NCBI RefSeq assembly: GCF_963668385.1
Contig: NZ_OY764327.1
Span: forward strand, 4,560,501-4,624,500
DNA: 64,000 nt
Direction: 5' to 3'
Source of the DNA: an uncultured Carboxylicivirga sp.
Lineage (GTDB): Bacteria; Bacteroidota; Bacteroidia; Bacteroidales; Marinilabiliaceae
The stretch's first letter is position 1; the number at the start of each line of letters is the position of its first letter. Below the pieces are notes generated by a model. It had not been told where the DNA came from, did not search any database, and saw only the letters and a program-made list of their open reading frames with translations. The position numbers were made by a program, and so were the translations under genes. Below are positions 15,884-24,102 of the stretch, in pieces.

Positions 15884-17962
15884 ATGCAGCATTGCTGTGA
15901 TAAACAACCTAAAATGAACTCAAACATGTTATTTGGTTCTTTGCTGGCTGTCACTATTGGTGTTAGTTCCTGTGCAACAGGAAGCAAAGAACAAAAGCAG
16001 GAGATTAAGCCTGTGTTTTCGGCTGAGGATATGGATCAGAGTGTTGATCCGGGGACAGATTTTTTTGAATATGTCAATGGTGGATGGAGAAAGCAACATC
16101 CTCTTCCAGATGATAAAAGCCGTTACGGTAGCTTTGACTTATTGGCTGAAGATAATAAAGCCAAAGTAAAAGACATTATTGAAAAAGCTGCTGCAGAAAA
16201 AGCAGCAGAAGGTACTATAAGCCAGAAAATTGGTGATTTTTATGCTGCGGGAATGGATACTTTAGCTATCAATAAAGCAGGATATACACCTATTAAACCT
16301 TTATTAGCAAAAGTTAATGGTATTGCAAAACAAGAAGATTTAGTGAAAGTCATTAGTTTTCTTCAACAGCAAGGTATTAGTCCGATATTTTATTATTATG
16401 CCAGTCCTGATCAAAAGAACAGTACTATGACTATTGCTGGCATCCACCAAGGTGGTTTAGGAATGCCGGATCGCGACTATTATTTCGAAAAAACTGAGGA
16501 TGCTAAAAAACTTCGCGATGCTTACAAAACGTATCTTACTACATTATTTACATTAATTGGTAACGATGATAAAGAAGCTGCTCAAAATGCAAATACTGTA
16601 TTTGGTTTCGAAACAGCTTTAGCTAAAGCTTCTAATACACGTCTTGAGAATCGAGATCCTCACAACACCTATAATAAAACAGATATTAAAGGTGTTGAAG
16701 AAATGGCAAAACCTTTCCCATTTGGTACTTTTATTGAAGAAATGGGTTACAGCGTTCCTGCTGAGATTAATGTTGACCAACCGAAATTTATAGAAGAAGT
16801 TGGTAAATTATATAAGAAAGAAAATCTAGCAACCTGGAAAACATTTCTTACAGCAGTTGTGGTTCGTAGTACTGCATCTTATTTAAGTGATGATTTTGTA
16901 AATGCTAATTTTGCCTTTTACGGTCAGGCAATGTCAGGACAAAAAGTTCAGGAGCCTCGATGGAAAAAAATAGTCAGTTCAACAAATGGTGCTTTGGGAG
17001 AAGCTGTTGGACAACTTTTTGTAGCTGAGTACTTCCCTCCTGCTGCTAAAAAACGAATGGATAAACTAGTTGAAAATCTGCGTATTGCATTTGGTCAACG
17101 CATCGAAAATCTAGAATGGATGAGTGATGCTACAAAAAAAGCGGCTCACGAAAAACTAGATGCTATCCGTGTTAAAATAGGTTACCCAATTAAATGGCGT
17201 GATTATTCAGATTTAAAAGTAGTTAGAACGTCCTATCTTGAAAATATTTTAGCTAGTAATCGTTTTGATTTAGATTATGAAATGGCTAAAATAGGTAAAC
17301 CAGTTGACCAGGATGAATGGATGATGACTCCACAAACTGTCAATGCTTATTACAATCCATTAGCTAACGAAATTGTATTCCCAGCTGCTATTTTACAACC
17401 TCCATTCTTTTATTTAGATGGAGATGATGCAGTTAACTATGGAGCAATTGGTGTAGTTATTGGTCATGAAATGACTCATGGTTTTGATGATCAAGGTCGT
17501 TTGTTTGCCAAAGATGGTAACATGGAAGAATGGTGGACTGCCGAGGATGCTGAGAAATTTAATGCACGTACTCAAGTATTAGTTGATCAGTTTAATAAAT
17601 TTGAAGTTTTACCTGGGGTATTTGCCAATGGTGCTTTATCGTTAGGTGAAAACATTGCAGACTTTGGTGGTTTGTTAATTTCATATCAAGCGTATTTAAA
17701 CTCGTTGAACGGTAAAGAAGTAACCGAAAAGATTGACGGATTTACTGATAAACAACGTTTTTACCTTGCTTACTCTCGTGTATGGGCACAAAACATTCGT
17801 GATGCTGAAATTGCTCGTTTAACTAAGGTTGATGTTCACTCATTAGGAAGAAACCGAGTAAATGGTCCTCTTCCAAACGTTCAAACATGGTACGATGCTT
17901 TTGGATTAGATGAAAACAGTCCGTTGTATATTGCACCTGAGAACAGAGCTTCTATTTGGTAA
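15884..17962 (+). CDS. M13 family metallopeptidase (neprilysin/PepO-like lipoprotein)
   Basis: 692 residues, typical for M13. The zinc site is visible: HEMTH at 528-532 (IGHEMTHGFDDQG) and the third ligand Glu589 in ENIADFGG. NAYYNPLANEIVFPAAILQPPFF and the C-terminal SRVWAQNIRDAE...RVNGPLPN are also diagnostic. The N-terminus has a hydrophobic segment and GVSSCATG, a likely lipobox, so the enzyme is probably a periplasmic or surface-anchored oligopeptidase. The leader is better formed if translation begins at ATG 15914 (MNSNMLFGS) rather than 15884; both are possible. Own terminator. Confidence 0.95.
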   Translation: MQHCCDKQPKMNSNMLFGSLLAVTIGVSSCATGSKEQKQEIKPVFSAEDMDQSVDPGTDFFEYVNGGWRKQHPLPDDKSRYGSFDLLAEDNKAKVKDIIEKAAAEKAAEGTISQKIGDFYAAGMDTLAINKAGYTPIKPLLAKVNGIAKQEDLVKVISFLQQQGISPIFYYYASPDQKNSTMTIAGIHQGGLGMPDRDYYFEKTEDAKKLRDAYKTYLTTLFTLIGNDDKEAAQNANTVFGFETALAKASNTRLENRDPHNTYNKTDIKGVEEMAKPFPFGTFIEEMGYSVPAEINVDQPKFIEEVGKLYKKENLATWKTFLTAVVVRSTASYLSDDFVNANFAFYGQAMSGQKVQEPRWKKIVSSTNGALGEAVGQLFVAEYFPPAAKKRMDKLVENLRIAFGQRIENLEWMSDATKKAAHEKLDAIRVKIGYPIKWRDYSDLKVVRTSYLENILASNRFDLDYEMAKIGKPVDQDEWMMTPQTVNAYYNPLANEIVFPAAILQPPFFYLDGDDAVNYGAIGVVIGHEMTHGFDDQGRLFAKDGNMEEWWTAEDAEKFNARTQVLVDQFNKFEVLPGVFANGALSLGENIADFGGLLISYQAYLNSLNGKEVTEKIDGFTDKQRFYLAYSRVWAQNIRDAEIARLTKVDVHSLGRNRVNGPLPNVQTWYDAFGLDENSPLYIAPENRASIW

Positions 17963-17987
17963 AAAAATTAAAGGCTATATAAAGTTA

Positions 17988-18019
17988 AAGTCCCTCAGCA
18001 ATGCAGAGGGACTTTTTTT
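17988..18019 (+). terminator. Rho-independent terminator of M13 gene
   Basis: AAGTCCCTC (17988-17996) pairs perfectly with GAGGGACTT (18006-18014), followed by T to 18019. The T run contains the stop codon of the convergent gene. Confidence 0.93.
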
Positions 18020-19220
18020 ATTGTAATCTTTCTAATAGTACAGAATATTCTTCACTAGAATCTTTACGACGAAATACAAATTCTAATTCGTTTTTTTGCT
18101 GAGTTATCATTGATAATTGAGTGAAAATTTCGCACAATTCTTTGTCTTCAAAATGAAGTCCCTTAATATCAACTAAAACATCTCCTTTAGCAACTCCTTT
18201 TTCAGCAGCAGGCGTATCTAACCAAATTCCATTTACTTTAATAGTGTCGTTAATCGAAGCAAAATCAATTCCAAAACCTAGTTTTGATATAGCATCGTTT
18301 ACCTGTGAATATGAATGAAAAAAGAATCGCTTTTTAGGATAATCTAGAACTAATTCGCCATTTTCCATTAGTTTCATTCCAATTCTCGACGAAGTTTCAT
18401 CGCTACGAAGTTGAAGATTTGTAAAGGATACATCAGCCACTTTAACTTCATCTACCTGCCAAATGTTGGTAGTAATATCTACACTATCGAGTCCCCAGGC
18501 TCCTTGAGAATTGGTCCCACTTGATTGATATGCAGGTTTGTTAAATACACTCTTCTTCCTCAACTTATCAACCACACTTTGTTTAAACATATAAATGGCA
18601 CTACTCCCCGTATCAACCAAAACTCCATATTGGTACCATCCATTTAAAGAAACTCTTATATATGGTGAGCTTTGCATTTTACTAAGCCCCAATTTTTGGC
18701 CTTCTTTCTTTGATAAACCAAATTTCTTATAGGAATCTGTCAAAAGCAGATTTTTTTCTTTCATATCCAGTTTAAATGCACCAAAGCGCAATAAATTACT
18801 ACCTATCATCCCGTCCACATCAAAACATTTTAGTGGACCTTCCAATGCTTCGGTTGATAATGCTGGAATATTTGTATAGACAAGATCACCCAATCGAATA
18901 GTATCCAACAATACAATTTCAGACTCTTTACGAATTCCATTGGCATCCGAAATAGGTATACTCCCAATTTTGGTAAAATTCTGATGTTTTGTGCTATCTT
19001 TAAAAACAATACACATGGCACCAGTATCTACAATATATCTTCCTTTTACTCCATTTACATTAGCCTCAATTATTACCTTATTTAAATAATATTCAAACGG
19101 AATGGTTTGATAAAATTTTTCTTGCTGAATATTACCCTGATTAAAACTGAATCTTTTTTGAGCACTTGTACTACATATAGATACGAAAACAAAAAAGGTA
19201 ATGGAGAAATATAGTTTCAT
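18018..19220 (-). CDS. Secreted retropepsin-like aspartyl protease with PDZ domain
   Basis: 400 residues with a signal peptide (MKLYFSITFFVFVSICSTSAQ). Two D-T-G motifs are visible: YIVDTGAM at about 62-69 and VLVDTGSSA at about 200-208. A tandem pair of pepsin-like half domains in one chain therefore supplies both catalytic aspartates. A C-terminal PDZ-like part (about 310-395: DTPAAEKGVAKGDVLVDIKGLHFED) follows. Such aspartyl-protease/PDZ proteins are frequent in Bacteroidota; their substrates are unknown. The gene converges on the M13 gene and its last codon lies within that gene's terminator. Confidence 0.88.
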   Translation of the reverse strand: MKLYFSITFFVFVSICSTSAQKRFSFNQGNIQQEKFYQTIPFEYYLNKVIIEANVNGVKGRYIVDTGAMCIVFKDSTKHQNFTKIGSIPISDANGIRKESEIVLLDTIRLGDLVYTNIPALSTEALEGPLKCFDVDGMIGSNLLRFGAFKLDMKEKNLLLTDSYKKFGLSKKEGQKLGLSKMQSSPYIRVSLNGWYQYGVLVDTGSSAIYMFKQSVVDKLRKKSVFNKPAYQSSGTNSQGAWGLDSVDITTNIWQVDEVKVADVSFTNLQLRSDETSSRIGMKLMENGELVLDYPKKRFFFHSYSQVNDAISKLGFGIDFASINDTIKVNGIWLDTPAAEKGVAKGDVLVDIKGLHFEDKELCEIFTQLSMITQQKNELEFVFRRKDSSEEYSVLLERLQ

Positions 19221-19265
19221 AGTTCGCTGATATTATATTTAATGAAAAAAAAGAGGCTTCTTAAA

Positions 19266-19302
19266 AATAAAATAGCAGGATCAAAAAGAATCTGATCCTG
19301 CT
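19266..19302 (-). terminator. Hairpin terminator of DUF5362 gene
   Basis: AGCAGGATCA (19274-19283) pairs perfectly with TGATCCTGCT (19293-19302). On the minus strand a T-rich tail (ATTTTATTTTTAA) follows. Confidence 0.8.
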
Positions 19303-19320
19303 CTATAAATATTTTATTTA

Positions 19321-19782
19321 TTAAAAATTAGCCATCATACCAACCGGAATAGCAACAACTAAGATCAATATATAAAGGGATAATATTACAATTGTAAAAA
19401 CCCCCATAAACTTAAATAATGATTTAAGATTACTAAAAGCGGCGGTTAAAGTAAATGAGTTTTCACCCATAATAGCTTGTTTAGTTTTAGTCGAAAATTT
19501 ATACAAATAACTTACAGGGAAGTAATAGATTAAAGCAATTACTAAATAAAATACACCAATTAATCCTACAGGTAAACCAGATAGGCCCATGGATGCACCT
19601 CCGGCAATTGTTAAGCCAATCGTAGCGATTACTCCTGCAAGGGCCATAAATCCAACTCCTATAAATCCCATTATAGCCAGGAATTTAGCCCATTTGGATG
19701 CTTCTAATAAATATGATTTAATTTCGTTGCTGGTTAAAATGACTGAGATGTCGGTTTGTTCATTATTATCTACGTTTTCCAT
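19321..19782 (-). CDS. DUF5362-type integral membrane protein
   Basis: 153 residues with four predicted membrane helices (about 33-60, 66-88, 72-95 region joined by a Gly-rich turn, and 122-150). The layout is a polar N-terminus (NEIKSYLLEASKWAKFL), a Gly/Ala-rich hairpin, then VSYLYKFSTKTKQAIMGENSFTLTAAFSNLKSLFKFMGV before the last helix. I recognise this as the Bacteroidota family usually called DUF5362; the function is unknown. Monogenic with its own terminator. Confidence 0.75.
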   Translation of the reverse strand: MENVDNNEQTDISVILTSNEIKSYLLEASKWAKFLAIMGFIGVGFMALAGVIATIGLTIAGGASMGLSGLPVGLIGVFYLVIALIYYFPVSYLYKFSTKTKQAIMGENSFTLTAAFSNLKSLFKFMGVFTIVILSLYILILVVAIPVGMMANF

Positions 19783-20085
19783 CTAAAGTTATGATTAGTT
19801 TTTTCCTACTCGTTTGGCTTTTCGGAATCGTCCCCTTTATTTTTAAGTGAGTTTAGGTCTTCACTACTATTAAGCACAAATATATTAATACTACACCGTA
19901 ACACCTAAGGCGTTTATCAAGTAGTAAAAAGAATATCTAAAATAATATCAAAGATTACTGCTTTTTAAAATGATCCCCCCTTTTGATGTGTTGATTTAGA
20001 AAAAAAAGTCAACTTTATAAATTATGATAAACTTTTAAATTTTATTAACTTACACCTGTTTTAAAACACATTAAACTTTAAACCT
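19783..20085. other. Divergent intergenic region
   Basis: AT-rich with no gene. It must carry the promoters of the DUF5362 gene (leftward) and the M16C peptidase (rightward); I found no consensus match good enough to mark. A run of six C (19974-19979) is the only local oddity. Confidence 0.3.
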
Positions 20086-23067
20086 ATGAAGAAAAATGTT
20101 TTTTTCTTTTTGATTGCCATATTGGCAATTATTACATCCTGTGGTCCTCGCGAAAAATATACCACAGGTGAAAAATACCATGGTTTTACCTTGGTTGAGA
20201 AGAAATTTGTAGATGAAGTTAACGCCGAATGCTACTTGTTTAAGCATGATAAGAGTGGCGCACAACTTCTAAAAATTGCAGCCGACGATCCTAACAAGCT
20301 TTTTAACATCGCTTTTAAAACAGCTCCCAAAACCGATTATGGTACTCCACATATTATGGAGCACAGTGTTTTAAACGGGTCTAAAAACTTTCCGGTAAAA
20401 AGCCCGTTTGACGTTTTAATGAAAGGTTCGTTGAATACCTTTTTGAATGCAATGACAGGTTCGGATATGACTACTTACCCGGTAGCCAGTATGAATGACA
20501 AAGATTATTTTAATCTGATGCATGTTTATTTGGATGCTGTTTTTAATCCTTTGATTTATTCTGATCCTCGAATTTTGAAACAAGAAGGATGGCATCGCGA
20601 AATGGAAAGCGTTGATGGCGACATTACATACAAAGGGGTTGTATACAACGAAATGAAAGGTTCGTTCTCTAATCCTAGTCGCGAATTAGGATATCAAATG
20701 GGTAAGTTATTATTCCCCGATAATACTTATGGTGTTTCATCTGGAGGATATCCAAGCCAAATACCAAATTTAACCTACGAGTATTTCATCAATTTCCATA
20801 AAAAATTCTATCATCCCGGTAATAGCTATATTTTATTGTATGGTGACGCTGATTTAGACCGAGAATTGAAATTTATCGATGACGAATATCTGTCAAACTA
20901 TGATTTGCCAACAGAAAAAATCGAAATTCCGCTTCAACAGCCATTTACAGCTATGAAAGAAGCGGTAAAACCATATCCGGTTGCAGATGGAGCTCCAACA
21001 GAAGATCAGACTTATTTAAGTATGGCTTTTGTTGTTGGTAAAAGTACCGATAGAGCTTTAGCTATGACTTTCGATGTTATTTCTGATGCTTTGGTAAATA
21101 ATGAAACTGCACCTTTGCGTTTGGCTTTACAAGAAGCCGGTATTGGAAAAGATGTGAGTGCTTATTTCAGCGAAGATAAACAATGTTCTTTCCAGATAAC
21201 TGTTCAAAATGCAAATCCGGAAGATAAAGATGCTTTTAAAGACATTGTATTTAAAACATTACAATCTGTTGTTGACAGTGGATTTGATAAGAGTGTGGTT
21301 GAAGGAATCATCAACCGTACCGAGTTTAACTTAAAAGAAGGCAACACCCCACAAAAAGGTATTACTTATGCCATGCAGTGCTACCAATCATGGGCTTTTG
21401 GCAATGATCCATTCCCTGGATTAGAGTTTAATAAGCCTCTTAGCGTTGTTAAAACAGCATTAACCAGTAATTTATTAGAAGATGCTATTAGCACTCATTT
21501 AATGAATAACACTCACTCTGCTTTATTGGTACTTAAACCAGAGCCTGGTTTACAAGCAAAATTAGATGCCGTTACTAAACAAGAGTTAGAAGATTATAAA
21601 AATCAATTAACTCAAGAACAAAAAGAGCAGTTGGTTGCCGAAACCAAAGAATTGATTGAATATCAAAAAAGAGAAGATTCTCCCGAAGCTTTAGCTACTA
21701 TTCCAATGCTTGAGCTTTCTGATATAAGCCCTGAAATTAAATGGTATGGTGTTGATGAAAAAAATATTGCTGATGTAAATGTAATTCAACACAATACTTT
21801 TACAAATAACATTCTTTACAGCTATTTATATTTCGATTTAAGAACACTTCCTGAAGAGTTAATTCCTTATTCTGAATTACTGACTAATTTATTGGGTAAA
21901 TTAAATACTACTAATTATACCTATGGAGATTTAGATACTGAGATGAATATTCAAACCGGAGGTTTCTATACTTATACCAGTGCATATCTTGAACATCATA
22001 ACGATGATCAGATGCTTCCTAAATTTACTGTTTATGGTAAGTCAACAGCCGAAAAAGCTGATAAACTTTTCGACTTAACAAAAGAAGTTCTGCTAAACTC
22101 TAATTTTGAAGATAAAGATCGTTTGAAAGAGTTGATCACACGTCATCAATCGCGTATTGATTCCCGAATTAAAAATAATGGAATGAATTATGCTTTAACT
22201 CGTTTACGTTCATATTACTCAAATAGTGGTATGTTTAGCGAATTAACAGGCGGTATTGAGTACTACAATTTTATTACAGATTTGTCGGATAATTTCGATG
22301 CTAAAAGTGATGAAATCATTGCTAATTTAGAGAAAACTGCCTCATTATTGTTTTCGAAAAACAATTTGATTGCAGCGGTTACATGTGATGATAAAGACAT
22401 GGCTTTATATGCAAATGGACTAAAACACATCACTTCTTCGTTACCAGCTGAAGACGTTAAATTAAATACCTGGAAATTTAATTTTGAGAAGAAAAACGAA
22501 GGATTAAAAACAGCTTCGAAAGTACAATATGTAGTTAAAGGTTACGACTTTAAAAAGCTTGGATACGATTACAATGGAAAATTAAAAGTATTAAATCAGA
22601 TATTGTCAACCGATTGGCTACAAAAACAAGTTCGTGTAATTGGTGGAGCTTATGGAGGTTTCTGTGGTTTTTCAAATACAGGTAATGTGTACTTTGGTTC
22701 ATACCGCGATCCTAACTTAAAAGAAACCCTTACTAATTACGATAATACACCGGGTTTCCTTGATACCTTCGATGCTGACTCAACTGCAATGACTCGTTTT
22801 ATTATTGGTACAATTTCGAATATGGATGGACCAATGACTGCATCTCAAAAAGGAAGTGAAGCCATCAGAAATTATTTCGAGAAAAACACACCAGAAGAGT
22901 TAAAAGCTGAAAGAACTGCTGTATTATCTACTACTAAAGAAGATATAATAGAGATGAAGAAGATGGTACAGGATATTTTAGATCAGGATGCAATTTTTGT
23001 TTACGGTAATGAAAACAAAGTTCAAGAAAATGCTGATTTGTTCGAAAAAGTTATTTCATTGGAATAA
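20086..23067 (+). CDS. M16C family zinc metalloprotease (PreP/insulinase-like lipoprotein)
   Basis: 993 residues. The inverted zinc motif H-x-x-E-H is at 89-93 (HIMEHSVLNGSKNFPVKSPFDVL), the hallmark of the M16C subfamily that includes presequence protease PreP. The second Glu ligand is expected in the EMKGSFSNPSRELG region. N-terminal lipoprotein signal (FLIAILAIITSCGPRE, Cys at about 19), so it is likely a periplasmic enzyme degrading peptides inside its closed chamber. The full two-half architecture (about 500 + 490 residues) is present. Monogenic. Confidence 0.95.
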   Translation: MKKNVFFFLIAILAIITSCGPREKYTTGEKYHGFTLVEKKFVDEVNAECYLFKHDKSGAQLLKIAADDPNKLFNIAFKTAPKTDYGTPHIMEHSVLNGSKNFPVKSPFDVLMKGSLNTFLNAMTGSDMTTYPVASMNDKDYFNLMHVYLDAVFNPLIYSDPRILKQEGWHREMESVDGDITYKGVVYNEMKGSFSNPSRELGYQMGKLLFPDNTYGVSSGGYPSQIPNLTYEYFINFHKKFYHPGNSYILLYGDADLDRELKFIDDEYLSNYDLPTEKIEIPLQQPFTAMKEAVKPYPVADGAPTEDQTYLSMAFVVGKSTDRALAMTFDVISDALVNNETAPLRLALQEAGIGKDVSAYFSEDKQCSFQITVQNANPEDKDAFKDIVFKTLQSVVDSGFDKSVVEGIINRTEFNLKEGNTPQKGITYAMQCYQSWAFGNDPFPGLEFNKPLSVVKTALTSNLLEDAISTHLMNNTHSALLVLKPEPGLQAKLDAVTKQELEDYKNQLTQEQKEQLVAETKELIEYQKREDSPEALATIPMLELSDISPEIKWYGVDEKNIADVNVIQHNTFTNNILYSYLYFDLRTLPEELIPYSELLTNLLGKLNTTNYTYGDLDTEMNIQTGGFYTYTSAYLEHHNDDQMLPKFTVYGKSTAEKADKLFDLTKEVLLNSNFEDKDRLKELITRHQSRIDSRIKNNGMNYALTRLRSYYSNSGMFSELTGGIEYYNFITDLSDNFDAKSDEIIANLEKTASLLFSKNNLIAAVTCDDKDMALYANGLKHITSSLPAEDVKLNTWKFNFEKKNEGLKTASKVQYVVKGYDFKKLGYDYNGKLKVLNQILSTDWLQKQVRVIGGAYGGFCGFSNTGNVYFGSYRDPNLKETLTNYDNTPGFLDTFDADSTAMTRFIIGTISNMDGPMTASQKGSEAIRNYFEKNTPEELKAERTAVLSTTKEDIIEMKKMVQDILDQDAIFVYGNENKVQENADLFEKVISLE

Positions 23068-23084
23068 TCGTTGAAATTACATCA

Positions 23085-23118
23085 TAAAAAAAAGGAGTCT
23101 CTTGAGGCTCCTTTTTTT
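23085..23118 (+). terminator. Rho-independent terminator of M16C gene
   Basis: AGGAGTCT and AGGCTCCT form an 8-bp stem (one G-T pair) with a CTTG loop, flanked by A and T runs, 23085-23118. It can act in both directions. Confidence 0.92.
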
Positions 23119-23148
23119 GTATCATTAGATAATTATTTAAGAATCATC

Positions 23149-23979
23149 TTACTTTTCTTTTGTTTCGTGATGTTGTTTTACAATTCTTCTGACTTCATTT
23201 AAAAGTAGCGGAAATGCTGGTTCTGTCATCCCATGGCCATAACCATCCAATTCAAATAAACGAGTTTGCTTGTGCCCTGCTATTTTCATCATTCGCATTA
23301 AATAAGCATTCTCTTCATACCTACCTAGCATTTCTAATTCTCTATCGCCTGTAATTAGTAATAATGGAGGAGCATCAGCTCTAACATGATAAAGAGGTGC
23401 CAAACTATCAATAATAGGTTGTTCTCCGGGTATACCTCTTTCTTGTCGCACTGTAAAGTGTGTAATGGCATGCCCACTAAATGGAATCAATCCGGCAATA
23501 TTATTGGCATCAATGTCAAATGCTGCTAAATATGATTTATCCAATCCAATCATACTTGTTAGGTAGCCACCCGCAGAATGTCCCGAAACAAATATTAAGG
23601 TTGAGTCGCCACCAAAACTCTCAATATTTTTAAATGTCCAAGCCACAGCCGCTGCTGCATCTTTAATATATTCAGGAGCTTTAACATTAGGATATAAACG
23701 GTAATTAACACCTATTACAGCTACATTTTTTTCCTTTAAAGCTGCTGGAATTTCTTTGTGCCCACCAGTTAAACCACCTCCGTGAAACCATACAATAGTG
23801 GCAAATTTATCAACGTTCTCAGGATAATAAATATCCAAAACACAACGCTCCTTTTTATAGTCGTCATGTTTGTTCTCATCTTTTGAATAATAATGAATAT
23901 TTTCCTCTGTTTGATAATTTGTTTGGCCCCAAGCCGATATGCTTAGTAAAGCAATACAAATAGCTAATAAATGTTTCAT
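23149..23979 (-). CDS. Secreted alpha/beta-hydrolase (carboxylesterase-like)
   Basis: 276 residues with a signal peptide cleaved after about residue 18 (ISAWGQ). The oxyanion motif HGGG is at 66-69 and the nucleophile elbow GHSAGG has Ser135. The likely acid is Asp212 (ITGDRELE) and His249 (DGYGHGM) completes the triad. This is the hormone-sensitive-lipase/BD-FAE esterase pattern; deacetylation of polysaccharides or ester hydrolysis in the periplasm is likely, but the substrate is unknown. It has no sugar-utilisation neighbours. Confidence 0.88.
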   Translation of the reverse strand: MKHLLAICIALLSISAWGQTNYQTEENIHYYSKDENKHDDYKKERCVLDIYYPENVDKFATIVWFHGGGLTGGHKEIPAALKEKNVAVIGVNYRLYPNVKAPEYIKDAAAAVAWTFKNIESFGGDSTLIFVSGHSAGGYLTSMIGLDKSYLAAFDIDANNIAGLIPFSGHAITHFTVRQERGIPGEQPIIDSLAPLYHVRADAPPLLLITGDRELEMLGRYEENAYLMRMMKIAGHKQTRLFELDGYGHGMTEPAFPLLLNEVRRIVKQHHETKEK

Positions 23980-24057
23980 AATTTTTATAGAATTCTTTCA
24001 ATTAAGATTAGTATAGTATTTTATTTTCAGTGATAAAACTATCGTTTTTTTATCCAT

Positions 24058-24083
24058 AAAAAAAGCCCGGCTATACCGGGCTT
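24058..24083 (-). terminator. Rho-independent terminator of TonB-receptor gene
   Basis: AAGCCCGG (24063-24070) pairs with CCGGGCTT (24076-24083). On the minus strand a run of T follows. Confidence 0.95.
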
Positions 24084-24102
24084 ATAATGTATGTTTTAAG
24101 AA